A stretch of DNA of 22,493 nt, taken from Perkinsus chesapeaki (lineage: Eukaryota; Perkinsozoa; Perkinsida; Perkinsidae). Numbering within the stretch: position 1 is the first letter of the stretch; every line of letters starts with the position of its first letter. The translations under genes and the position numbers were made by a program. This document shows positions 1 to 9,106 of this stretch, in pieces. The notes beneath the pieces are model-generated. The model saw nothing but the letters and a program-made list of their open reading frames with translations. It was not told the DNA's origin and made no database searches. The DNA lies in NCBI GenBank assembly GCA_013115145.1, contig JAAPAO010000577.1, positions 1 to 22,493 on the forward strand, given 5' to 3'.

Positions 1-73
<73 letters not shown>
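1..73. repeat. (TAA)n microsatellite at the left edge, in frame as poly-Asn
   Basis: An uninterrupted TAA array of 24 units plus one base begins at the first base, so its true length is unknown. Read in the frame of the downstream methyltransferase it is (AAT)n, with no stop up to position 718. It is therefore probably coding and gives a poly-asparagine tract of at least 24 residues. Confidence 0.95.
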
Positions 74-77
<4 letters not shown>

Positions 78-718
78 TCATTAATAAAGTTATATCAAAT
101 AGAGATGATGGTTTGATAGTTATATTAGATGGTGTTAGAGATATTCATAATGTATGTGGTATGTATAGATTGTGTGAGGCATTAGGTATTAATAATATTT
201 ATTTATTACCACCACAACAACAACAACAACAAAAACAAGAAGGAGAGGAGGAGAAGGTTAATAATAATATTAAATTGCGAAATAAAAAGATGGCTAATGG
301 TATAAGTAGAAGGTCAATAAGATATATTAATGTTAAAAGATATAATAATCATAATAATGTTATTAATGAATTACATAATAAGGGTTATATTATATGGTCA
401 GCTGATCTATCAACAAATGATACTTGTATACCTTATTATGATATAATAAATAATAATAATATGTTACCTAGTAGGTTAGCAATTGTATTTGGTCAAGAAT
501 CATATGGTATATCAAATATTATGCGGGATAATAGCGATATTAAATTATATATACCTTTATATGGTGTTGTTGAAAGTCTTAACGTTTGTACTGCTGCTGC
601 TATATTATTACAATATATTATGATAGAAAGACGTAATAATAATTTAATAATACCTTTAAATAATTATGATAAAGATAAATTATTAAAATCACTTACTAAG
701 ATAAATTATCATGACTGA
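2..718 (+). CDS. SpoU/TrmH-family RNA 2'-O-methyltransferase, 5'-partial
   Basis: This is the C-terminal part of a SPOUT-class (SpoU) methyltransferase, which moves a methyl group from SAM to a ribose 2'-OH in tRNA or rRNA. All three family motifs are visible. Motif 1 is LDGVRDIHNVCGMYRLCEA near 118-180. Motif 2 is LAIVFGQESYGIS near 475-513. The knotted SAM-binding motif 3 is IPLYGVVESLNVCTAAA near 551-601. A Gln/Glu/Asn-rich insertion interrupts the domain at about 210-285. There is no ATG before the domain in this frame. The frame runs back through Asn-Glu-Phe-Ile-Asn-Lys into the poly-Asn repeat and off the window, so the start is missing and the TTG at 113 is not a credible start. No intron is needed. 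The 3' end lies 79 bp from the end of the convergent neighbour. The substrate (tRNA G18, as in TrmH/Trm3, or rRNA) cannot be assigned. Confidence 0.88.
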
Positions 719-797
719 TATCGCTTTTTATAATAATTAGTGTTATAGTTAAATAAAACTCAATAATAATAATTACAATAACAACAACATCATCATC

Positions 798-2274
798 CTA
801 AGTAGTAACATTATTATTATGATCATGATGTTTAACCAGCTCTTTGCTTAATAATTCTATCCTCTGTAATGTTATTTTAACATTACCATCCTTATCCTTT
901 TTCTTATCCTTCTTCCTTTTAATCCTCTTATTAGCATTAACTTCTACCCCTGTTGATGTACTTGGTCTTGGTCCTTGTTGTTGCTGTTGTCGTTGCTGTA
1001 TCCTATTTAACATTATTAACCTTCTTTGTTCCTTTTCATCTTCAATATGTCTTATATATGATTCATGTGTTAATAATGCTTTATTTGTCAATTCCTTTAT
1101 ACTATTATTATTATCATCATTTAATGATATCACCTTACGTATCAACAATAACATATTTTATGTGTATATTATAATGGTATATTATTACCTTATTATTATT
1201 ATCAGTACAACAGTATAACAACCTTTCTTCTCTTAAACCTATTAAACCTGTTATACACTTTCTATCATCATCATCGTGACACTTTTCTTCTTTATTTATT
1301 ATATTATCATTCATTGCTGTTTCATATCTAATATTATATATTATATTATATTATAATATATTATTACTCTTCATCATCATGCTCTTCATCATCATGCTCT
1401 ATTAAGGGTGGTGCTTTCATATTACCTTTATTTTCATCATCTAGATTCAATATCTATAATATTAGCCCCTATCCCTAGATCCCCCTCCCCTACCACCCTT
1501 GTATTACCTCAGCATCAGCCTGGTCCTCCTCCTGCTCCTGCTGCTGCTGCTCATCATGATCACCAAATCCAGGTGTATGATGGCTACTATTACTACTCAC
1601 ATCATCCTCATTATAACAACCATTATTACTATCACAATCTATACAGGAGGAGGAGCAGGAGCCAGATGTTAGATAACCTTTAACTTTATATTGTACTATA
1701 CTATTTAATATATCCGGTAATATATAATTATTATCGTCATTATCCTATATATAAATATATATAACAATATATTAGTATCTATTATTATTACTATTATTAT
1801 ATTATATCTATTACAAGCCTCTTGTAATACATTATATTGAATAATATGTATATATTCAGCATCTATCCTTGGATCATTCCATGAACTAATATTATTATTT
1901 GAATTTATATAATAAGCCCCGCCCTCCCCTTCTACTGCTCCTCCTCCTTGTTGTTGTATTGGACCATGCCAAGCATTTAATTCATCCGATATATGCTCTC
2001 TTAAGGTATTAATAATAATATCAATATATTGCTTATATATTATATTATATTTCATTATTTTAATAATATTAATTAATTGTCTATAATAATATTTAAATGG
2101 ATGGTATGATATAGTATTATTATCATCATTATTAATATAATAATAATTATTATTATATATATATTTATACCATCTATTAGGCAACTCATACTCCCATAAC
2201 ATAACAATACACCACCATAAATCACCAATATCATCAATATTATCCAATCTAATAGAAACAAAAACAACAATCAT
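798..2274 (-). CDS. Unrecognised protein, 5 exons, about 426 aa
   Basis: I do not recognise this family. Inferred exons on the minus strand are 2274-1792, 1744-1508, 1453-1368, 1327-1189 and 1133-798. All four introns are GT-AG and begin GTAATA (47, 54, 40 and 55 nt), and the joins keep one frame of 427 codons including TAG. Exon 1 is rich in Trp/Tyr/Ile, with a DIGDLWWCIVMLWEYELPNR segment and a more polar SDELNAWHGPIQ stretch. Exon 2 is Ser/Cys/Asp then Gln/Glu-rich. Exon 4 has a short Cys/Asp segment and LIGLREERLLYCC. Exon 5 has a helical HIEDEKEQRRLIMLNRIQQR segment, a poly-Gln run and a basic KKKDKKKDKDG tail that could act as a nuclear or RNA/DNA-binding signal. The start is the first ATG after an in-frame TAA at 2293-2295. 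No membrane segment or signal peptide is clear. The gene diverges from the helicase gene over 207 bp. Exon 1 reads like a folded domain, the rest like disordered linker. Confidence 0.7.
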
Positions 2275-2481
2275 AATAATACTACTACTACTTTAAATCA
2301 TTGTGTATAAATCTATCCATCAAATAGAAAAGAAAGAAGCCGACAAGCCCAACAACACCAACACCACTTACCAATATAATATATCTTGCTACACTTGCTA
2401 AAACTTGCTGTTTCTTAACGATCTCCAACCCCCCCACCACGCAGGCTTGACGAGTCAGGTTGTTGTTGTTGGCAATGAGTG
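2275..2481. promoter_or_regulatory. 207-bp divergent intergenic region
   Basis: This gap separates the starts of the unrecognised minus-strand gene and the DHX33-like helicase, so it should hold both promoters. It contains CAACA/CACCA-rich DNA, a C7 run near 2429-2435 and a GTT repeat near 2459-2470. I see no convincing TATA box or known element. An ATG at 2475 opens a four-codon ORF overlapping the helicase start (see findings). Confidence 0.5.
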
Positions 2482-5254
2482 ATGAGTGAATTGGTAATAT
2501 TAGAATGGGTTATGTTGTTGTTGTTGTTATAATGTTATATTAGGATAATATAAGAAGATCATTACCAGTTGCTAAATATGAATATAATATAGTTAATTCT
2601 GTTATTAATAATAATGTAACTATATTAGTAGGAGAGACAGGTTCAGGAAAAACAACACAAGTAGTATATAATAGAGGTAATATATAGATATAATATATAG
2701 GTACCACAATATTTATATAAACATAGAAAAAATATAATATCTAATAATAGTAGAATATTTAGAGAAGTTATAACACAGCCAAGAAGAGTTGCTGCCATAA
2801 CAGTTGCTAATAGAGTTGCTGATGAGATGGGTGTGGTTATTGGTGATAAAGTTGGTTATGCTGTTAGATTTGATGATAATACTAATAATAATACTAATAT
2901 TAAATTCTGTACAGATGGTATATTATTAAGGGAAGCAGTAATAGATTCAACTTTATCGCGTTATAATATTATTATTATAGATGAGGTAATAATAATAAAG
3001 GTAATAGGATAATAAGAGATAATATATATATAATAGATTCATGAGAGATCATTATATACTGATACAGTATTAGGTTTAGTATCTAATACATTAAGCGATA
3101 ATAAATTAAGACAGAATATAAAGGTAATATTAATAATAGTGTAATATTATTATTAATAGGTTGTATTAATGTCAGCAACAGTAGTAGCTAATAAATTTAA
3201 AGATTATTTTATTAAGTCTGGATGCAGTGTTAATACTGTTGTTGTGCCTGGTAGAACTCATCCAGTAACTATATATTATACTCCAACACCAGTAATAATA
3301 ACAACATTATATAAATGAGTTTAGGTAATATTATTTAGGAAATTGACTTCTTAGAGGCAGCACAATTAACAATTATACAGGTAGTAGTAGTACTAATGAT
3401 GATATTATATATAGTTATAATGTTATAATATATAGATATTATTGGGAATAGAAGATAAAAATAATACTGGTAAAAGGAGGGATGGTGATATATTAGTATT
3501 CTTACCAGGTATTAGTAGTAGTATTATCAACTAGATATGATATTGGCACTATCGTTATTAGGTGTTGATAATATAATATCATTACATGCATCGTTAGATA
3601 GATTAATACCAACAATTAATAGAATATATAAAAATAATAATAGTGGTGGTGGTGGTTGTTGTTGTTCTTCAGTAGATGATAATATGGTTAATATTAAAAT
3701 ATGTGATTTATATAGTAGTCAAAGTCGTGATAAACAGAAGGAAGCATTTATACCATCTAAAAATAATGAAGTTAAAATAATATTATCAACTAATATAGCA
3801 GAAACGTCAGTTACTATATCTGGTATAACTACTGTTATTGATAGTGGTTTAGCTAAAACAAGAGTATTTGATACATTACGTATATCTCCAATATCACAAG
3901 CCTCAGCAGCCCAAAGAGCTGGAAGAGCTGGAAGGGAAAGGCCTGGAGTATGTTATAGATTATATACTGAATTAAGTTATAATAATGATATGATAAAATA
4001 TAGTATACCTGAGATATTAAGAAGTGATATGTCCTATGTATTATTACAATTATTAGCAATGGGGGTTATTGGTAGTAATAATAATAAATGTAAAGATTTA
4101 ATAGATTTCCCATTTGTTGATAAACCTTCACCCAAAAGAATACGAATGTAATAATAAGGATTACGTTGTATTATTAATAGTGGTGCTGCTGCTCTTTACA
4201 GGGCATCGCGGTTATTAAGACGTATTGGTGCTATTGGATCTGATCTATCATCTCCAACATTAACAATTAAAGGTCATAGAATGGCACAATATCCATTAGA
4301 ACCATTAATATGTAATATATTGGTAACAGAGGAATTACGTATTAAAGACGGGGAAGGAGGAGGAAGAGGAGGGGCTGCTAATAATAATAACAACTGTTTA
4401 GCTGAAGTAATAATAATGATTAGTTATATGTAGTAGTAGTTGTTGTTATATTGATAGATACTTACACTAGTAGCTATGTTATCAACTGATAATATATTCA
4501 TATCATCTGGTAATATTAAAAATAATAATAAAATATCTTGGTTTAATGGATTAAATACAAGAATACAGAGTAGTAATAATAATAAGAATATTATTATTAT
4601 TAATGATTATTATTATTATTTTTAGATGTTGATGGTGGTGGTAGAGCAGAGTGTCGAGGTGACCATGTATGTTTAGTTGAATTATATAATACTTGGAAGA
4701 ATATATCAAATGATAATAATGCTAATATTGTATGGTGCAATAAACGTGATGTATCACACAATGCATTATTAAAAGCTAAATATATAAGACAGCAAATTAA
4801 AGATATATTAACATCATCATCATCATCAGGAAGAGGAGGAGGAGAAGGGAGAAGGAAGGGAGGTTGTTGTTATATTGATACATGTGGAAGTGATTGGTCA
4901 TTATTAAGACATGCTATATGTAGAGGTTTATGGACTAATACATATCAACGTATAACTGATATAACTAATAATAATAGTAGTAGAGTAGTTAATGGATCAT
5001 TATCTGGTATATGGTATAGTAATATTAATAATAGTAATGATAAAGTACAAGTATCACCTATGTCTGTTAGTTTTACATTAACACCTAATGAATCACCAAA
5101 TGCAGTAGTTACTAATGAGATAATATCAACAACTAAACCATATATGAGATATATAACACCAATTAATATGCAATGGTTAATACAAGATCAACCTAAATAT
5201 TTTACCACACCACCTTCACCACCATCGCCATCAACAACAACAAGAACTAGTTGA
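2482..5254 (+). CDS. DHX33-like DEAH/RHA RNA helicase, 11 exons, about 775 aa
   Basis: A superfamily-2 ATP-dependent RNA helicase whose order of segments best fits DHX33, a helicase linked to rRNA synthesis and nucleolar work. Exons: 2482-2493, 2544-2660, 2701-2985, 3037-3123, 3160-3291, 3339-3380, 3436-3508, 3535-4147, 4181-4406, 4458-4569, 4626-5254. Introns are 26-56 nt. Visible motifs: Walker A GETGSGKTT (about residues 34-42), TQPRRVAA (Ia), TDGILLREA (Ib), DEIH for motif II (137-140, split by the intron 2986-3036), MSAT (III), STNIAETS (V, 334-341) and QRAGRAGR (VI, 376-383). The winged-helix/HA2 part has KPSPKRI, YPLEPLI and GDHVCLVELYNTW; the OB-fold end has YMRYITPINMQWL. Low-complexity Asn/Gly/Cys and Ser/Arg/Gly stretches sit in surface loops. 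The motif IV region is unusual: after FLP the usual Gly-Gln-Asp/Glu-Glu is missing with the splice 3508/3535, so that junction is the least certain. First-exon coding is only Met-Ser-Glu-Leu. Confidence 0.92.
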
Positions 5255-5517
5255 TTAGTATTATTATTATTACTTCTACTTGTTCCTCATTATATTCAAC
5301 GTACATTAATAATACTTGTTGGTATTGTGTTATTATTATTGTTAACTAGTATTAACTACAAAATAATAATATAAGAGGATAAAACCATCTAAACGATGAA
5401 TACAAATGATGTTTATATAACAAAAGACATCAATAAAAAATTAAAGTACGACTACGTATTATAGTCGGACTACATGATAGGCTTTAACTTATTATTTACT
5501 AACTGTTGTTGTTAAGA
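5255..5517. other. Convergent 3' intergenic region with a short hairpin
   Basis: A 263-bp gap between the 3' ends of the helicase and isocitrate lyase genes. It is AT-rich with ATT runs. A 6-bp stem (CGACTA at 5449-5454, TAGTCG at 5462-5467, 7-nt loop) is visible and could lie in the 3' UTR of either gene. No coding potential is seen. Confidence 0.5.
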
Positions 5518-7209
5518 CTAATGGTGGTGTTGTTGTTGCTGTTCAAGCTCACGTTCAGTTGATGAATGCGCAACTTGTGATGTAGTTGTTGTTGATGATG
5601 AACCACCTGTTATAATTGATATTGCTTCATCAATATAATCTGCACCAGACCATTTTTGATGATATAATAATTCATTATCATTATCTCTTTCAATTCTCTG
5701 TATTTGATTCATATATGCTAACATATTATGTTTAATATAATCTTTAGCTAATAAATCCATATATAAACCAGATACATGAAAACCAGCTAAAGGGATAAAT
5801 TGCCATACAAAACCAAGTTGACCTATTTTATTTTGAAACTCATAAATATCATTATCAGACATTCCCATACTATCCCAATAAAGGCTTGGGAATAGATTAT
5901 AACCAAATAATATATCCTTATCACATATGGATTCATTACGGACACCATTAGTGAATTGACAAGCTTGTTCATAATCAGGTTTTTTAGCTTCCATCCAAAC
6001 TATATCAGAATATGGTGCAAATGATTTAGCCCGATTAATACACATTTTAGTACCACATCTGATACGATAATAACCTTCTCTTGTACGTGGGCATTCCCAA
6101 CACCAATAAGGTAATTCATTATCATCTTTATAACCAAGTAATCTCTTAGCTTCTTTTTTCATCTCATTAATACCCATATTTGATGATACACTATCCCATC
6201 TTTCGTGCGGTAAACCCATTTGTTTAAGTTTATTAGATATTAATTCAGGATAAGTACATAATTTAGCTTTATTAGTCCACTCATTTTCAATATCTGATAT
6301 TTTATATGATTCACCTTTATTAATAGCACCATCAATAAGGTATCTTATGGCTTTATCATCATTAACAACATCAGGATTAGATGCACCTAATATAAATGGA
6401 TGATCACGTTCATCAATATTATTATCAATTAAATTAGCTATTTCAGCATCAGTTCTAGCAATAATAATAGTATCAGTTCCTAATATATCACACATCAATC
6501 TAGCTGCTATTAATCTATCAATATGTTCTCTTGTGGATACCAATACTTTACCACTTAGATGACCGCATTTCTTAGTTGATGCTCTTTGATCTTCAAAATG
6601 TACACCAGCGGCACCTTTTTCAATCATCATTTTCATTAAACGCATAACAGAACTAATACCACCATGACCACTATCACCATCAGCGATAATCGGTTTCATA
6701 TAATCAACTAACACTCCAGCATCATTATTATCATTATTATAGATTTCCAGTTGTTGTTTTCTATCATGAAATGTTTGTGCTTTAAATATAAGATCAACTT
6801 TATCTGGTACAGTATTTGATGGATAATCACCAAAATCAGGCCCAGTCTCATTATTAGTTGTTGATGTTGTTGAACATTGCCAGCCAGATATATAAATAAC
6901 ATTAACATATTTACTAACTTGTATAGCTTGAATTGGATCTATAACACCTAATGTATGTAGGAAGGTATTATTATCTTTAGCATTATTAAGATACGACCAT
7001 AATTTCTTAGACATATTATTAGATGGATATGATATACATCTACTATCTTTACTCCCTCTTAATTTAGCAACATCTTCAGCAGTATATGGTCTATGTACAC
7101 CTTTCCAACGTGGGGATGACCACCATTTATTAATATTATTAATATCTTCATTTAATAAAGTTATCCTATCCTCCTTATTATTATTATAATATGATGACTT
7201 CATCATCAC
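5518..7209 (-). CDS. Isocitrate lyase, intronless, 563 aa
   Basis: Cleaves isocitrate to glyoxylate plus succinate, the first step of the glyoxylate bypass used for growth on acetate or fatty acids. The full family is readable in one uninterrupted frame. The ICL signature KKCGH with the catalytic Cys is at about residues 213-217. SGWQ is near 108-111, DGDSGHGG near 177-184, HFEDQ near 204-208 and ARTDAE near 251-256. The length and the large central segment with CWECPRTREGYYRI and SFAPYSDIVWMEAKKPDYEQ fit the long eukaryotic (fungal/plant-like) class rather than the shorter bacterial enzymes of about 430 residues. The start is the first of three tandem ATGs. The protein ends Gln4-His3 and lacks a C-terminal SKL-type peroxisome signal; the N-terminus also has no obvious import signal, so location is open. 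It is the only long gene here without introns, but its AT-rich codon choice and poly-Asn bits match its neighbours, which argues against very recent transfer. Confidence 0.97.
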   Translation of the reverse strand: MMMKSSYYNNNKEDRITLLNEDINNINKWWSSPRWKGVHRPYTAEDVAKLRGSKDSRCISYPSNNMSKKLWSYLNNAKDNNTFLHTLGVIDPIQAIQVSKYVNVIYISGWQCSTTSTTNNETGPDFGDYPSNTVPDKVDLIFKAQTFHDRKQQLEIYNNDNNDAGVLVDYMKPIIADGDSGHGGISSVMRLMKMMIEKGAAGVHFEDQRASTKKCGHLSGKVLVSTREHIDRLIAARLMCDILGTDTIIIARTDAEIANLIDNNIDERDHPFILGASNPDVVNDDKAIRYLIDGAINKGESYKISDIENEWTNKAKLCTYPELISNKLKQMGLPHERWDSVSSNMGINEMKKEAKRLLGYKDDNELPYWCWECPRTREGYYRIRCGTKMCINRAKSFAPYSDIVWMEAKKPDYEQACQFTNGVRNESICDKDILFGYNLFPSLYWDSMGMSDNDIYEFQNKIGQLGFVWQFIPLAGFHVSGLYMDLLAKDYIKHNMLAYMNQIQRIERDNDNELLYHQKWSGADYIDEAISIITGGSSSTTTTSQVAHSSTERELEQQQQHHH

Positions 7210-8204
7210 CCTTATAACTATTAAAACAGAAGAAGAGTACTTGTGTTGTTATAAGGGAGCACCGTGAGCAACAATATCATTGATGGAGCACCTGGAGCCT
7301 ATTTGCTCCATAATCTTTCATACCAACTAATAACCAACTTATTCATCAACATCACAGCAGCACTTATAATCACCCAAAACTGCTGCCCACAATTCAGTAA
7401 CAGCCCCCCATACTGACCATCTTAAAACAAGGCTCATCTACATCGGCTACTGCCTCCCAGAGATATAGCCCATCGTCGGCGGGTATTTGCTGCGGTGTCT
7501 CACTACCTCCTTCTACGCCCTGGAGGAGGAGGCCAGTATTAAGGGATTGGCAGCAAGGTTAGATTAACAGGGGTTCAACAAGGGACTACTATTAATATCT
7601 GGATAATACTTATGAATATGGGATAATAATACGGACAGCATGGTAGCAGCCCTTGTGCCGCGCGGCAAGTGTAAGTTGTGCGGAGGGAGGGACCGACATC
7701 ATCAGCCTGGCGCCGGCGTCATAGGGCGTTGTTGATGATGATGGCAGCGGAGGGGGCGGTGCAAAGTGGGTCCACACAGAAGCAGCCATTGATCCAATAT
7801 AGCTGTATGAAAGTGTATAGTGATTAACGTGGCAAAGCATGATGATGATTTTCATCCATACATTGTTAAGATATATACTGTAATTGTATATGATCGTCGT
7901 CGACACCAGCATTACTGCTTGAGGAAGTGCTTAGTTGTTGTTGTTGTTGTTTAATAATAACAAGTATTAATGTTAGTGTGATATAACATAGCTTACACCT
8001 TTAACAGAACAAGGTTCATTCTTGGTCTCATATTGTTATATGATAATGATCTTTTCATAGTTCACAAATTGATACTGGTAGTACTTAGAAGAAGCTTAAG
8101 CATCAGCATCAATGGTTGTTGTTGATGGCATGCTGCTGCTGCTTTTGGTATTATTAACACTCATTAAAACAACAACAACACATATAATATTAATAATTAA
8201 TAAA
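7210..8204. other. 1-kb spacer upstream of isocitrate lyase, partly GC-rich, no supported gene
   Basis: This stretch precedes the isocitrate lyase start and follows the end of the 4-exon minus gene, so it should include the lyase promoter. Its composition changes sharply at about 7380-7790: by hand count 7441-7500 has 35 G/C of 60 and 7681-7740 has 38 of 60, far above the neighbouring genes. It holds a perfect 12-bp palindrome (TGCCGCGCGGCA, 7656-7667) and a 6-bp stem with 6-nt loop (7293-7310). A 100-codon open frame on the minus strand (7912-7610) has proline and alanine stretches but no recognisable domain and no flanking splice logic, so I do not call it a gene. No tRNA A/B boxes or U6-like sequence were found. 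From about 7920 to 8200 it returns to TTG/ATT/ATC-rich DNA. Confidence 0.6.
7293..7310. other. Perfect 6-bp hairpin upstream of isocitrate lyase
   Basis: TGGAGC (7293-7298), a 6-nt loop CTATTT, then GCTCCA (7305-7310). A partial copy, ATGGAGC, lies just before it at 7283-7289. It sits about 85-100 bp upstream of the lyase start codon and could lie in its 5' UTR or be a protein-binding site. It does not match the histone 3' stem-loop. Confidence 0.4.
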
Positions 8205-8878
8205 TCACACTGCTGTTATTGTGAAATTACCACCGCAATCACATGCACCGCCACTAATACTGCCTCCTCCTCCTCCTCTTTCTTCTTGGTGTATTATTGT
8301 ATTATTATTAATCTAATATAATATAATTATTAATATATTATTAATATTACTGGTATATTATGATTTGTTAATGCTTTTATTATCCATTTATCTCTATTAT
8401 AAGGTAATGCTATCATTCCTCTTTTCGTTTCACGTGTTATCTTATAAGGTTTATATTGTGATGATGTTTCTAATGGTGCTTCTTCTTCCTGTTGCTGTTG
8501 TTGTTGATATATCCATTTTTGTTTCCAATAAGACCATTCACCTTATATTATTGATTATAACTACATTATTATTATATTATTACGTAATGGTCGTCGTCTA
8601 TGATGATGTATTGGTGGATATGTTCCCGAATGACAAGTATTCTGTATTATATTGTCCCCTACTACTCCTTCTTTTTTATGTAATGTTATTAATGAATATT
8701 TATTACCCCCTAATGGTCTTGATATAGTATTATAGTATGTATTACCACCACCATCATCATCATGGTGCTTGTAGTGGTAGTCATATACTGTCGTATTATG
8801 GTCATGAATTAAGGGCGGTATCTAGTATATTAGTAGTAGTAGTAGTTAATGTTATATTAATATTACTAATATTGTCAT
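8205..8878 (-). CDS. Unrecognised small protein, 4 exons, about 182 aa
   Basis: No family recognised. No single frame shows this gene; it appears only after splicing. Exons: 8878-8867 (Met-Thr-Ile-Leu), 8821-8584, 8541-8351 and 8312-8205 (TGA at 8205-8207). The three introns (45, 42 and 38 nt) all begin GTAATA and end TAG or AAG, and every join keeps phase. The protein is basic and polar, with a His/Asp/Gly-rich start, ISRPLGGNKYSLITLHKKEG, an RRRPLREWSYWKQKW segment, poly-Gln, YKPYKITRETKRGMIALPYN, and a Gly-rich tail with two Cys (ACDC). There is no signal peptide or membrane helix. The segment 8745-8710 could itself be a fourth, stop-free 36-nt intron, giving a protein 12 residues shorter. 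It lies downstream of BRX1 on the same strand (228-bp gap). The overlapping leucine-rich frames on the plus strand are antisense shadows. Confidence 0.72.
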
Positions 8879-9106
8879 TTATACCTACAGTAATAGATAT
8901 ATAACTAATATTAATACACTATAACACACTACAATTACTAATAGTATAGAAACATTTACGTTGTTGGTAGTAGTAGTAGGACTGGTACTACTATTATTAA
9001 TATTGTTGTTGTTGTGGTGGTGGTTAGGAATAAGTATTGTTGTTAGTATTATTATTACAGTTATTATTGCGACGCAATAAGAGCAATACTACCTCCTTGC
9101 TCTTCA

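Noticed and set aside
844-1218. Hydrophobic plus-strand frames opposite the 798-2274 gene
   Set aside because: Same shadow effect, with no start context or splice logic; the minus-strand exons explain the region.
7610-7912. 100-codon minus-strand frame with poly-Pro/Ala stretch
   Set aside because: It lies in a GC-rich patch where stops are rare, with no domain, signal or extension by splicing. Left as uncertain spacer.
8365-8727. 120-codon leucine/valine-rich plus-strand frame resembling a membrane protein
   Set aside because: It is antisense to the inferred 4-exon gene. Its hydrophobic bias is what antisense of Asn/Gln/Asp/Lys-rich codons produces.
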